This document shows positions 29,318-37,666 of a stretch of DNA of 64,000 nt, one piece after another. The notes below the pieces were generated by a model. The model worked only from the letters and a program-made list of their open reading frames with translations. It had not been told where the DNA came from and did no database searches. The position numbers and the translations under genes are program-made. The stretch is from Pseudomonadota bacterium (GTDB lineage Bacteria; Pseudomonadota; Gammaproteobacteria; UBA5335): positions 37,740 through 101,739 of the forward strand of contig JAXHTV010000008.1 of NCBI GenBank assembly GCA_034189865.1, written 5' to 3'. Every line of letters starts with the position of its first letter. Position 1 is the stretch's first letter.

Positions 29318-31105
29318 TCAGCGGTTTCGCAGCGCAAACACTTCTTGGAGTGCAGTGCGCTTTTCCCGAGCCAGTTGCAGGGCATGATCGGACATCGGGC
29401 GCATGCCGTTGTTTACGGCCCCGGCAAAAATCTCTTCACTGGGTGCCCCTTGGCGTATCAGGCTGGCAACCTCAGGGCTGTTGACCAGCAGCTCGTAAAT
29501 CACGGTTCGCCCTTTGAAGCCGGTATGGTGGCATTGTTCGCAGCCGCTTCCCCGATAGAATACTTCTCCCGCGTGGACATTCAGGGATTGTGCGACATGG
29601 GGATCGACGGTTTCCACTTCCAGACAGCGGGGGCAGTTGAGGCGAATCAGCCGCTGGGCGATCACCCCGAGGAGTGTCGAGCTCAGTAGATAGGGTTCGA
29701 TGCCCATGTCCAGCAGTCGGCCAATGGTGCCGGCCGCTTCGTTGGTGTGGAGCGTGCTCAACATCAAGTGGCCTGTTAGGGCCGCTTGGGTGGCGATGCG
29801 CGCCGTTTCTGTATCACGAATTTCCCCCACCATGATCACATCCGGGTCATGCCGAAGGATATGCCGCAAGGCGCGGGCGAAGTCGTACCCGATATGATTA
29901 TTAACCTGAATTTGCTCCATGCCCTCGAGTTGATACTCCACCGGGTCTTCGACGGTAATGGTGTGGCATTCCCGACGGGCGATTTGGGACAGCATGGCAT
30001 AGAGCGTGGTGGTTTTGCCGGAGCCGGTGGGGCCGGTGACGAGAAACATACCTTGGGCACGATTGGCGAAATCAACAAGCCAAGCGTGGTCTTTTTCCTG
30101 AAACCCGATTTCCTTGAGAGGGCGAACTCCCCGCTGTTTATCGAGGATGCGAATCACCACGCTCTCACCGTTCACCGTGGGGATCACCGACATTCGCAAG
30201 TCCACCGGATGGTTCCGTTTCGATACCCGGGCGTTGCCGTCCTGCGGAAGCCGCCGTTCGGCGATGTTCATCCCCGCGATGATTTTGATCCGTGCCACCA
30301 ATGCCGCCAGCAGCCCACGATCCAGGGTTCTGGCCAAGTGCAGTTTGCCGTCCACGCGGTGATAGATGTTGATTCGATCGGGCGTTGGTCGGATGTTGAT
30401 ATCCGATGCGCCCTCGTGGATTCCGCGCATGATGATGGCGTTTACCAAACGGACTACCGGTTTGCGGCTGCCTTCGATTTCGGCCTGGTAGTCCGGTTTG
30501 CTGGGATCTTTGGCGCCATCGATATTGCTGGCCGGGGTGGAGAAGTTGAGTTCTTCCAAGGCCTGATCGGCAGCTTCGGAGGCATAGTAGCGATGCAGCG
30601 CTTGGCCGATGTCCTCGGTCGAGGCCAGTAGCGGGTGAATGGTTCGGCCGGTGAAGAAGCGGATGTTGCTTAGTGCTTGGTCGTCGAACGGGTCGGCGGT
30701 GGCGACAATCAGTGCGCCGCTGATAATGGCCAAGGGAAGTATCTCGTATTCCAGTGCCATCCGGTCAGGAATGATGGCAACGATCTCCGGGCGGATTTGA
30801 AAATTACGCAGACGGATACGTGCGATTCCGAATTGTTCGGAAAGCAGTTCAGTGATTTGTTGCCCGGTGATCTGTTGCTGTTTGACCAGCCACTCCCCGA
30901 GCCGCGGGGCTTGGGGTTGTTCTGTTTCCCGAAGCGCGTTGTTGAGATCGGCTGGTCCGATATAGCCACGCTCCAGCAGCATCTCGCCGAGCCGTCTGCC
31001 GGCTCCCTTGCGAGCTTGCTCAATGAGCGCTTCGAGGCCATGTTCGTCTTCGACATCAGACCCCAGTGACTCGATGTTTAAGGCGAGCCGATTGTCAACG
31101 GACAC
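29318..31105 (-). CDS. PilB/GspE-type secretion ATPase
   Basis: A 595-residue assembly ATPase for type IV pili or type II secretion. The N-terminal region (35-140) has two MshEN-like repeats, the first matching the c-di-GMP motif RLG-x2-L-x5-I-x4-L-x3-L (RRLGEMLLERGYIGPADLNN). Walker A is GPTGSGKTT, with a Walker B/Asp box around DPDVIMVGEIRD, a His box (STLHTNEAAG) and the zinc-binding CPRC and CEQCHHTGFKGR. Start is GTG at 31105 after GGGGATATCGTT. No pilC, pilD or gsp genes adjoin, so assignment to the pilus system of the nearby pilA is not certain. Confidence 0.9.
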   Translation of the reverse strand: MSVDNRLALNIESLGSDVEDEHGLEALIEQARKGAGRRLGEMLLERGYIGPADLNNALRETEQPQAPRLGEWLVKQQQITGQQITELLSEQFGIARIRLRNFQIRPEIVAIIPDRMALEYEILPLAIISGALIVATADPFDDQALSNIRFFTGRTIHPLLASTEDIGQALHRYYASEAADQALEELNFSTPASNIDGAKDPSKPDYQAEIEGSRKPVVRLVNAIIMRGIHEGASDINIRPTPDRINIYHRVDGKLHLARTLDRGLLAALVARIKIIAGMNIAERRLPQDGNARVSKRNHPVDLRMSVIPTVNGESVVIRILDKQRGVRPLKEIGFQEKDHAWLVDFANRAQGMFLVTGPTGSGKTTTLYAMLSQIARRECHTITVEDPVEYQLEGMEQIQVNNHIGYDFARALRHILRHDPDVIMVGEIRDTETARIATQAALTGHLMLSTLHTNEAAGTIGRLLDMGIEPYLLSSTLLGVIAQRLIRLNCPRCLEVETVDPHVAQSLNVHAGEVFYRGSGCEQCHHTGFKGRTVIYELLVNSPEVASLIRQGAPSEEIFAGAVNNGMRPMSDHALQLAREKRTALQEVFALRNR

Positions 31106-31295
31106 AACGATATCCCCGGGTCTTGTGACGACCTGGCTTTGTCCGTACAGGGCATGTTGCCCTCCGGGTTAGGCATCGGAGTCCGCGTCGGTGTGCTCCA
31201 ATTTCACGCCGTGCGTGCGATGCTGCCGATCGTCTTTTTGTTATTGGTACGTCGTCGCTTGGGATCGACTTTGATTATGCGTCTGTAGCGGCAGG

Positions 31296-31301
31296 ATTAT
31301 A
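31296..31301 (-). promoter_or_regulatory. Perfect TATAAT upstream of the secretion ATPase
   Basis: On the minus strand TATAAT stands about 190 bp before the GTG start. The matching -35 (CTGCAA, 18-bp spacer) is poor, so this is a candidate only. Confidence 0.3.
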
Positions 31302-31357
31302 ACTTGAACGCCCTTTCCCTTGCAGCGTTTTGCAGTGACAGGCCCGCCTTAGCCACG

Positions 31358-32164
31358 TTAGCGACCAAACGTGCGCGTGACTAAAGCTTGTGTCACTCGG
31401 CCGATGGGTCCCTCGGCATCGTGCAGTTGAGTTTCGACCGCACCGATGCCGTGTTCCTCCATGCGAGCGCGGGCATCCAGACAAACCCACTGTCCGCGCG
31501 GATAACGGTACAGGTGCAAGGTGATGTCTGCATTGATGCAGCCGGTTTTGCCGTCTAGGTAGAGTTGGCCCAAACCGTTTCCGAAATCCGCCAGTGCGGC
31601 GACATGCACGAATGGGCTGGTTTGGGTTCCGGCGACAATCGGCAGGGCGAAGCGCAACCAGGCGGCACCCTCGCCACGGAGTTTCATACCGGAAATCATC
31701 TTTGCTTGAAGCGCGAAATGCATCCCCGGCGGTAACTGGTCAGAGGGCGGCAAGGGTCCCCCCATTAGCGTCGTCACGGGAATATGAGCGGGGTCCGGTG
31801 GCGCTACGGTGTCTGGTTGAGCGTGGTCTGGCACCGCGACCGAGGCGGTGCGGAGCGCCAGCGCGCGGGCGCGAGCGACTTCCTTATCACCGGCCAGAAG
31901 TCGAGCCTCGATAATCTGCAGCCGTTTCCCCTCACGGAGCGTTTCAGTTTGAGTGGTGAGGGGGGCGAACGGCACCGGGCGGAACAGGTCCACCGTCAGA
32001 CGCGCAAATTGAAACGCCGGGTCTGAGAGATGCTGTTCGACGGCATAGGCGAAAAGGCCGCCCGTGGCGCCACCGTGCAGAAGCCCGGGGTCCCACGGTC
32101 CGACTGCGCGATCAGTCGGAGTATATTGGTGGTTTTCAAACTTGAATAATGCGTCTGTCGTCAT
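31358..32164 (-). CDS. Acyl-CoA thioesterase family protein (double hotdog)
   Basis: A 268-residue protein with the layout of TesB-like thioesterases: a first hotdog unit (PWDPGLLHGGATGGLFAYAV; LTVDLFRPVPFAPL) and a second (HVAALADFGNGLGQ; CINADITLHLYRYP). It likely hydrolyses acyl-CoA esters in the cytoplasm; chain-length preference is unknown. The ribosome site is weak. It diverges from trxC and may connect functionally with the fad genes 7 kb away. Confidence 0.78.
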   Translation of the reverse strand: MTTDALFKFENHQYTPTDRAVGPWDPGLLHGGATGGLFAYAVEQHLSDPAFQFARLTVDLFRPVPFAPLTTQTETLREGKRLQIIEARLLAGDKEVARARALALRTASVAVPDHAQPDTVAPPDPAHIPVTTLMGGPLPPSDQLPPGMHFALQAKMISGMKLRGEGAAWLRFALPIVAGTQTSPFVHVAALADFGNGLGQLYLDGKTGCINADITLHLYRYPRGQWVCLDARARMEEHGIGAVETQLHDAEGPIGRVTQALVTRTFGR

Positions 32165-32351
32165 GGTGCGGTGCCAAGCCTCCGGCGAGTCGTCTTGGGT
32201 GGCGTCTCTGGCGCCAAAAGAGCAGCATCATGCCATCCCGGTTGATCATTGTCTTGTGGGGCATGCCGGAGCCTTGGGAATCGGTGCTGCCGTCACCATC
32301 ATATGAACGCGAGCTCCCAACGCCAAAATGAACGGTTTCGAGGAATTTTTG

Positions 32352-32792
32352 ATGAACGAAGTCCAGCACGTCGTTTGTAGTACGTGTCGTGCGGTTAATC
32401 GTCTTCCGGCGGATGCCTTGCCGGTGCGCCGCCCAAAGTGTGGAAAATGCCATCAACCGCTGTTTACGGGCGCGCCGATGATTCTCGATGGTTCGGAGCT
32501 CGCGCGTCATCTACAGCACGATAGCATTCCGTTGTTAGTGGATTTTTGGGCCCCTTGGTGCGGGCCTTGCCGAATGATGGCACCGATATTTGATCAGCTG
32601 GCCGGCGAGGTGGAACCAAGGGCTCGGTTCGGCAAAGTGAATACGGACGAACAGCAGGCCGTCGCGAGCCAATTCGCAATTCGTAGTATCCCCACTCTGA
32701 TCCTCTTTCGCTCTGGAAAGGAGATTTTAAGACACGCCGGTGCGATGGATGGCCATCGTTTACGGGGATGGCTGGATCGTGCGCTGGCGTAG
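32352..32792 (+). CDS. trxC: Thioredoxin 2
   Basis: A 146-residue cytoplasmic disulfide reductase. The N-terminal zinc domain has two CxxC pairs (CSTC at 9-12 and CGKC near 30), the hallmark of TrxC. The thioredoxin domain contains WAPWCGPCRMM and the cis-proline loop SIPTLILF. GAGGAATTTTTG precedes the ATG at 32352, preferred over an in-frame ATG 24 bp upstream. TrxC is often induced by oxidative stress, but no OxyR site could be recognised here. Confidence 0.95.
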   Translation: MNEVQHVVCSTCRAVNRLPADALPVRRPKCGKCHQPLFTGAPMILDGSELARHLQHDSIPLLVDFWAPWCGPCRMMAPIFDQLAGEVEPRARFGKVNTDEQQAVASQFAIRSIPTLILFRSGKEILRHAGAMDGHRLRGWLDRALA

Positions 32793-32820
32793 TGGCGTGG
32801 GCGTAACGGGCGGCGTGGGG

Positions 32821-32842
32821 TGGCAAACGTGCCATGATTTTT
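32821..32842 (+). terminator. Weak terminator-like hairpin after trxC
   Basis: TGGCA-AACG-TGCCA is followed by TGATTTTT. A second small hairpin (TTGAGT-TAG-ACTCAA then ATTTTT, 32856-32876) follows. Both stems are short, so termination may be partial. Confidence 0.4.
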
Positions 32843-32921
32843 GGGTGCTGCGATCTTGAGTTAGACTCAAATTTTTCGCCCGGTGGCGTTCGTCGTCGAT
32901 TGAGGTATCTAAGGAGAGGGA

Positions 32922-33377
32922 ATGGCTGACAGTGAATTGACCCAGGAACGCGCCGAGCTCGCGTTAACCTGTACCGCTTCCATGCTACGTACGTTGTACG
33001 AGGCCGGTCCGCAGCCCGCTAACGAAGCACAGAGCCCAATGCAGCGGATCATGGACAGCCCGGCGAAGGACGACATTCTGACGTTGATGAAGCTGCTGAC
33101 TTGGAACATCGTCGAGAAACTATTGCCGATGATGAAAGGGGACAGCCCGATGAATCCGGCTATTCTCGGATTGGATACGGGGCGTGTGGTCGTTGAGGGC
33201 GATACGGCGATTTATCGCATCAAACCGGGTCGTCTTATCACCCATTGGGTCGATGAAAAAGGCCAATACAAAATCAACGACTTTGAGTTCAAAGTGAACT
33301 GGCTGTGGGTCATCCTAAACTGGCGTCTCATTCGAGACATGCGCCGGAAGAGGCAGGAGAGCGAGGTGGCTGAGTGA
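32922..33377 (+). CDS. Hypothetical protein
   Basis: A 151-residue protein with a good ribosome site (AAGGAGAGGGA). I do not recognise it. The N-terminal half is helical and soluble (ELTQERAELALTCTASML). The second half (TWNIVEKLLPMMKGDSPMNP, then VNWLWVILNWRLIRDMRRKR) is amphipathic, Trp-rich and basic at the end, suggesting peripheral membrane contact. No signal peptide or metal motif. It may be co-transcribed with trxC if the hairpins between them leak. Confidence 0.7.
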   Translation: MADSELTQERAELALTCTASMLRTLYEAGPQPANEAQSPMQRIMDSPAKDDILTLMKLLTWNIVEKLLPMMKGDSPMNPAILGLDTGRVVVEGDTAIYRIKPGRLITHWVDEKGQYKINDFEFKVNWLWVILNWRLIRDMRRKRQESEVAE

Positions 33378-33592
33378 ATGCACCGAACCGTATTTTTGCG
33401 CCGCCATGCGCCCATGAAAATCGGGGTGTGACAAACGACAGCCGGCGCTCCGTGGCGCGGCCAGCCATGGAATCGTATTAGCGAACGTCAGCCAGCTAAC
33501 CTATGCGTTTGCCCGGCTGCCTGACCACTCGGTCGCCACGTTTTCGTGAGGACGCCGGGTTACGGCAGCCGGGGAAATCCGCTGGTTGTGGC

Positions 33593-33946
33593 TCAGCGAA
33601 GCGTGCGAAGGAAATTAAGCAAAGCTTCCTGGCTTACCGGGTCAAGGCGCTGGTAATTGTCCAGCAGTTCTTGCTGGTCAAGTTGCAGGCCCCGGCCCGG
33701 CGTTCCCGCCGCTTCCCGTGTTGTAGTAGGCCGGAAATACATCGGACCCTTCCCGGTTGCCAACCACTCGTAGTTGACTTTCAGGATTTGTGCGATTTCT
33801 TCCAGCCGTTCTCGACGCGGTGAGGTTCCGCTGTCGGACTCCCATTGACTGCATGCGCTACGCGTTACCCCAAGTAACTTTGCTAGTCTGGTTTGAGAGA
33901 TGCCGACTTTTTCTCGTGCTTGTTTTATACGACGACCAATGCTCAT
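33593..33946 (-). CDS. XRE-family transcriptional regulator
   Basis: A 117-residue protein. Residues 1-60 are a lambda-repressor-like helix-turn-helix (GRRIKQAREKVGISQTRLAK; VTRSACSQWESD), followed by LKVNYEWLATGKGPM as in phage-repressor-type XRE proteins, and a short C-terminal region rich in Gln/Leu for dimerisation. No peptidase domain is present. The ATG at 33946 is preferred to an upstream start at 34003. Palindromes at 33990-34005 and 34024-34033 lie just upstream and may be its own operators. It lies downstream of the alkB-like gene but behind a terminator. Confidence 0.85.
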   Translation of the reverse strand: MSIGRRIKQAREKVGISQTRLAKLLGVTRSACSQWESDSGTSPRRERLEEIAQILKVNYEWLATGKGPMYFRPTTTREAAGTPGRGLQLDQQELLDNYQRLDPVSQEALLNFLRTLR

Positions 33947-33989
33947 AGCGTTCAAGTCTTTAAATTTCCGGATAATCGGAGAAGTTTTT

Positions 33990-34005
33990 GAGTGTCGGTA
34001 CACTC
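33990..34005. promoter_or_regulatory. Operator-like palindrome GAGTGT-CGGT-ACACTC
   Basis: A perfect 6-4-6 inverted repeat 44-59 bp upstream of the XRE start codon. Position and symmetry suit an autoregulatory operator for a dimeric helix-turn-helix protein. Confidence 0.45.
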
Positions 34006-34014
34006 GCTAAATTA

Positions 34015-34033
34015 GGTTGGAGCTAACCGGTTA
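34015..34033. promoter_or_regulatory. Overlapping palindromes GGTT-N6-AACC and TAACCGGTTA
   Basis: GGTTGGAGCTAACC (34015-34028) shares its right arm with the perfect 10-bp palindrome TAACCGGTTA (34024-34033). They overlap the TATAAC element of the candidate XRE promoter, as an operator might. Confidence 0.35.
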
Positions 34034-34293
34034 TAGTTCCCCGCCGGTCAGTCAACCTACCCCAAGTAAGATGGCGTTGTTGGTTTGTGCTCGTTGGCTC
34101 AGGTCCGGTTGGAGCCGGTTGTGCTTCCCGTTCGCTCTTGGTATCCGAGCCGGCTTGCACGCACGTCACAAGCGCCATCGTTTCGCGACGACAGTCCGAT
34201 CGGTATGCGATGCGAAGTTGGCCATACCTTTCGGGGGTTCGCTGCGCTTGCCTAGCTTATCACTCCTTAAGTACAGGTATTCCAGGCGCGCGC

Positions 34294-34320
34294 CAAAAGC
34301 GCCAAGTAAAACTTGGCGCT
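34294..34320 (-). terminator. Terminator downstream of the alkB-like gene
   Basis: On the minus strand AGCGCCAAGT-TTT-ACTTGGCGCT is a perfect 10-bp hairpin ending in TTTT. It is about 120 bp beyond the alkB-like stop. Confidence 0.7.
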
Positions 34321-34442
34321 CCAGCTTGTCGTCGTTAGGCGTGTCTCAGAGTACAGAACCCAAGACACGGCAACAGATGTCCGCTGGTGCAGATGCGTTC
34401 CCCAACATCACCTGCTCGGACCGATAAAGAAAACCGCAGACG

Positions 34443-35702
34443 TTACACAGCCATTGCCCCGGCTGGTTCTTCTACTCTGCCCGTTTCCTTGGGCCTCGGT
34501 TGATCGCGGAAGTACCGTTCGGCAGCGTCGACTAACGCGGGTATACCACTGCGTAAGTTCTGCTCCATGGCGATCCGCCGCTCCGACTCAGAGGCCATAT
34601 TGTAATCCCAGTCGAGCAGGCGAGGGGCCATGAGCTCGTTCCATAGTGGTGGGATCAAGCAAATCAACATACTGACCACATAGCCATAGAGTGTCAACGG
34701 TGCCTGGTCAGGGTAGGCCTTGAGATCCCAAAACTCTACGCTGGCATCGGCGTGGTGGTGGGAGTGTCGGGAAATGGCCACGGTCATGCAATAAGCCGCG
34801 GTTTGGTTGCTATTCCAGGCATGCCGGACTTGCATCGGTTCATCGGGTAGTCGAACGAGGCCGTAGTGCTCAATATAGTTGGCGAGCTCCAGGCCAATAT
34901 GCGTGACCAAGCTAACGCCCAGGATTCCAAACAAACCGGCCCAGCCCGCTGCGTATACGAAAAACAGCACCACCAGCACTTCGATTCCCCACCACCGCAG
35001 GGCACGGTTGTCCCAATTCCACGGCGACTTGCCGATACGTCGTAGGCGCATGGCTTCCAGATCCCAGGTCATCTTTTTCTGACCGATGATTGACCGAATA
35101 AAGAAGTGGTAGAAGTTCTCCCCGCGGAATGCGGTAGCCGGATCGGCCGGCGTGCATACTAAATTATGGTGTCCATAGGGGTGTCTGATAGAAAAGTGGG
35201 TGAACAGCGAAAAGGCTTCTCCCAGTCGACCCATAAACACCGCAACCGGGTTTTCCGTGCGATGGGTCAGCTCATGGCCGATGGCAATGGACCCTAGCGC
35301 TCCGGCGATGCCCGCAAGAATGCCGGCGGAAAGCACCACGCCCCAGGTGTCATTGGCCATGTGGTTGGCAATGACGTCGAAGCCGATTAGCGTGCTTGTT
35401 GCAGCACCGATCCCGAATAAATCATTGGGCAGGCCCAGCATCCAGGCAAAGGTGATGATCAGCACGATGCCGGCAATCTGGCTGGCGTATTGCAAGGCGT
35501 AGAAGATTCCCGGATGCGCATACTCGGGTTCTTCTTCGTAGCGCTTCGTAAGTAGTTCTGATCCCACGGCGGCGATGCCCACCAGTATTGCGTACCATTT
35601 GACGATGGGACCGCCAATGATGAGGATGGGTATCGCGCCCACCACCACAGCTGAACCGATAAAGAATCGGCCGTATTTCCAAACCGCGCGTATCGCGTCC
35701 AT
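34443..35702 (-). CDS. AlkB-like membrane di-iron monooxygenase
   Basis: A 419-residue integral membrane protein with about six transmembrane helices. The histidine clusters of alkane hydroxylase/xylene monooxygenase enzymes are present: GHELTHR (about 142-148), RHPYGHHN (about 173-180), NYIEHYGL and RHSHHHADA (about 312-320). The usual Glu of the second box is Arg here, and the Asp in RHxDHHA is His. The family hydroxylates terminal C-H groups using rubredoxin electrons; no rubredoxin gene is in the window and the substrate is unknown. AACGGAGGAGACAGAA precedes the ATG. A sigma-70-like promoter lies 128-156 bp upstream. Confidence 0.88.
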   Translation of the reverse strand: MDAIRAVWKYGRFFIGSAVVVGAIPILIIGGPIVKWYAILVGIAAVGSELLTKRYEEEPEYAHPGIFYALQYASQIAGIVLIITFAWMLGLPNDLFGIGAATSTLIGFDVIANHMANDTWGVVLSAGILAGIAGALGSIAIGHELTHRTENPVAVFMGRLGEAFSLFTHFSIRHPYGHHNLVCTPADPATAFRGENFYHFFIRSIIGQKKMTWDLEAMRLRRIGKSPWNWDNRALRWWGIEVLVVLFFVYAAGWAGLFGILGVSLVTHIGLELANYIEHYGLVRLPDEPMQVRHAWNSNQTAAYCMTVAISRHSHHHADASVEFWDLKAYPDQAPLTLYGYVVSMLICLIPPLWNELMAPRLLDWDYNMASESERRIAMEQNLRSGIPALVDAAERYFRDQPRPKETGRVEEPAGAMAV

Positions 35703-35829
35703 TTCTGTCTCCTCCGTTTAACAGGGACCCCGCCATCTTCCAATTTCTTTCATACGTGATTTTGGTTTTTTTTCGGTGGGGGTATGAACGGCCCGGTCAC
35801 GACTAACCGATCGTTCAATTCGCCTCCAG

Positions 35830-35858
35830 TTTAACCGTCTTAAGGCGGCGCCTGTCAA
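35830..35858 (-). promoter_or_regulatory. Candidate sigma-70 promoter of the alkB-like gene
   Basis: On the minus strand a perfect TTGACA (35858-35853), a 17-bp spacer and GTTAAA (35835-35830). The -35 is ideal and the -10 weak, which would suit a positively regulated promoter. Confidence 0.45.
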
Positions 35859-35999
35859 GGCGATATGCGAGGCATATTGTCGCGGTGGTGATTCAAGGGT
35901 TCCGCCCGACATTCGGTTGAACATTTGCAAATACCAAGTGGCTTTGGCGACTCTTTGCCGTTCACCAGAGGCAGGCTACGGTCAGTCTTTGGCCAGCGA

Positions 36000-37616
36000 C
36001 TATGGATTGTGATCTAGGCACCCCCGCTCGCCGACACTGACACTGATGGTGCGAAGATGAGGTGCCAAGGTTTGTTGCCATATTTCCCGTTCGTGTTCCT
36101 CCCATGCGCAGGACCAGCGGGAGATAATATTGGCGCGGAAAGGGTCCGAGAGAGCGCTCGGGAACATCCAAACGACTTGCGTTCTCCATGAGTCGCGAAG
36201 TGGCGGTTTGTCGGTCCATGCGGCCCAAAGTGAGAGGGTGTGTATCAGGATGGGGGTTAGACAAATGGCCGCGATGACATTCCAACGTCGACGATCGCCC
36301 CTATTTTGGGACGCGCGGGCAACGGATTTTGGTACCGGAATCGCCAGGGCCAGTCCGATGGCGGTAAATGCCATGGGTAAGGCGTGATACAAAGTGCCAT
36401 CGACCACAGAGAAGATACCCAGCATCAGCGCCAGCCAAAAGCCGATGAAGTGGCGCCCATACGGGTCTTCTGATCGTTGAGTCCGGAGCTTCCAGCCGAT
36501 GAGCACGGCGGCGGTCAGTAACAATGCGACGGCCAGCGCACCGCCAACAAAACCCCAGCTCACCACGGCTTGTATCAAAAAGCTATGGGGTTGAACTGTG
36601 CCGGCCCATCGGGGCGAGGTTTCCAGCAAGTAGCCGTCGGGCCCCAAGCCAAACCAGGGCCGCGATGCAATGAGGGCCAGTGCGTCCTGCCAAAGGGTAA
36701 GGCGGCCGCTCGAATATTGATCCATACTTTGGCTGTTGGCCGCGGTCTGAATGAGCCGGTCTGCGCCCAGTGAGGATGTGGCGAAGACATCCGATAAGTA
36801 GAATCCGATAACCGCCGTCGTCACCAAGATGATCAATAGTTTGCGGGGGTTCGGGATCAGGCCGACCACCGCGAGCAAACCGATGGATGTGAACAGGGCG
36901 AAGAACGGACCTCGGCCACCGGCCCAGAACAACAGCGTCCAGCAAGCCACCAGCGCCAAGGTGCAAAAGACCCGTAATCCGGTTGATCCGGCTTCTCGTT
37001 TCGTTGCCCATGGCCAGCAAGCGAGGACCAGGCAGGCGCTTGCGTAGTAGCCGAAATGGCGGATGTGGGCGAATCCCGGCATAGAGCCAATCCATCGCGC
37101 TTCGGTTGGATCCGGCGTCGCAAACCAGGCCAGGGTGAATAGGCCGAGATAGGCGAAAAAGCCGCCAACCGCTGCAATTGAAAAGCGCCTGCCCATTTCC
37201 GGGCTTAACTGAAGGTAGATCCAGAGGCTGACCGCGAACAGGCCGTGAAGCAGCCATTCGCCATGACGCACGACAGCGTTGATCGGATGCCCGGCTAGAA
37301 TCACCGATAGCGTTGACCATGCCAGCCACGCGCCGCCTATCCACAATAGTGAACGAGGGATGATTCTCCAGTTCGGAATGGGAGCCTGGCGCTGATTGAT
37401 CACAAGAACAACAAAAGCACCCTCCAGCAAGCCGACCAGGCTTTTCATGGCGATTGTCGTGTCGAAAAACGCTGTTCGATCGGCTAATACCGGAACGAGG
37501 CAAATCAAGGTGAGCAGTCCCGTTGCGGCCGCATCGGGTGCCGATAAGTTGATGCGGTGCGCGGCGTCAGTTGTTAACGGAACGTGGGAGGCGGGAGATT
37601 TCATGGGTTCCGGCAT
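36000..37616 (-). CDS. Wzy / O-antigen ligase-type membrane protein, possible pilin glycosyltransferase
   Basis: A 538-residue polytopic protein with about eleven hydrophobic segments. The PF04932-type region is central: RGPFFALFTSIGLLA, then a periplasmic loop with GRLTLWQDALALIASRPWFG, the family's typical W-x-x-A-x-x-x-x-x-x-x-P-x-x-G pattern, and a histidine in VQPHSFLIQ. Such proteins transfer or polymerise lipid-linked glycans in the periplasm. It lies two genes downstream of pilA, whose product ends in Ser, recalling the TfpO (PilO) pilin oligosaccharyltransferase next to pilA in Pseudomonas. That role is inferred from context. The start MPEPMKSP follows AAGGAATCCCACACCC. Confidence 0.78.
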   Translation of the reverse strand: MPEPMKSPASHVPLTTDAAHRINLSAPDAAATGLLTLICLVPVLADRTAFFDTTIAMKSLVGLLEGAFVVLVINQRQAPIPNWRIIPRSLLWIGGAWLAWSTLSVILAGHPINAVVRHGEWLLHGLFAVSLWIYLQLSPEMGRRFSIAAVGGFFAYLGLFTLAWFATPDPTEARWIGSMPGFAHIRHFGYYASACLVLACWPWATKREAGSTGLRVFCTLALVACWTLLFWAGGRGPFFALFTSIGLLAVVGLIPNPRKLLIILVTTAVIGFYLSDVFATSSLGADRLIQTAANSQSMDQYSSGRLTLWQDALALIASRPWFGLGPDGYLLETSPRWAGTVQPHSFLIQAVVSWGFVGGALAVALLLTAAVLIGWKLRTQRSEDPYGRHFIGFWLALMLGIFSVVDGTLYHALPMAFTAIGLALAIPVPKSVARASQNRGDRRRWNVIAAICLTPILIHTLSLWAAWTDKPPLRDSWRTQVVWMFPSALSDPFRANIISRWSCAWEEHEREIWQQTLAPHLRTISVSVGERGCLDHNP

Positions 37617-37666
37617 GGGTGTGGGATTCCTTGCGAATGACTTCTGCGGCCCCGGCGAGCGGTACT

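Larger units (their letters stand above)
33947..34442. other. Intergenic region between XRE regulator and alkB-like gene
   Basis: About 500 bp without a supported gene. It contains two operator-like palindromes near the XRE gene, a weak promoter pair (TTGACT 34050-34055 and TATAAC 34030-34035 on the minus strand, spacer only 14 bp) and a terminator hairpin at 34298-34320. The remainder shows nothing I can interpret; the short plus-strand ORFs lack ribosome sites. Confidence 0.5.

Noticed and set aside
34290-34350. Possible integron attC site (GTTAGGC at about 34334 next to a strong hairpin)
   Set aside because: No matching RYYYAAC partner in the right place, no integrase or cassette genes; the hairpin reads well as the terminator of the alkB-like gene.
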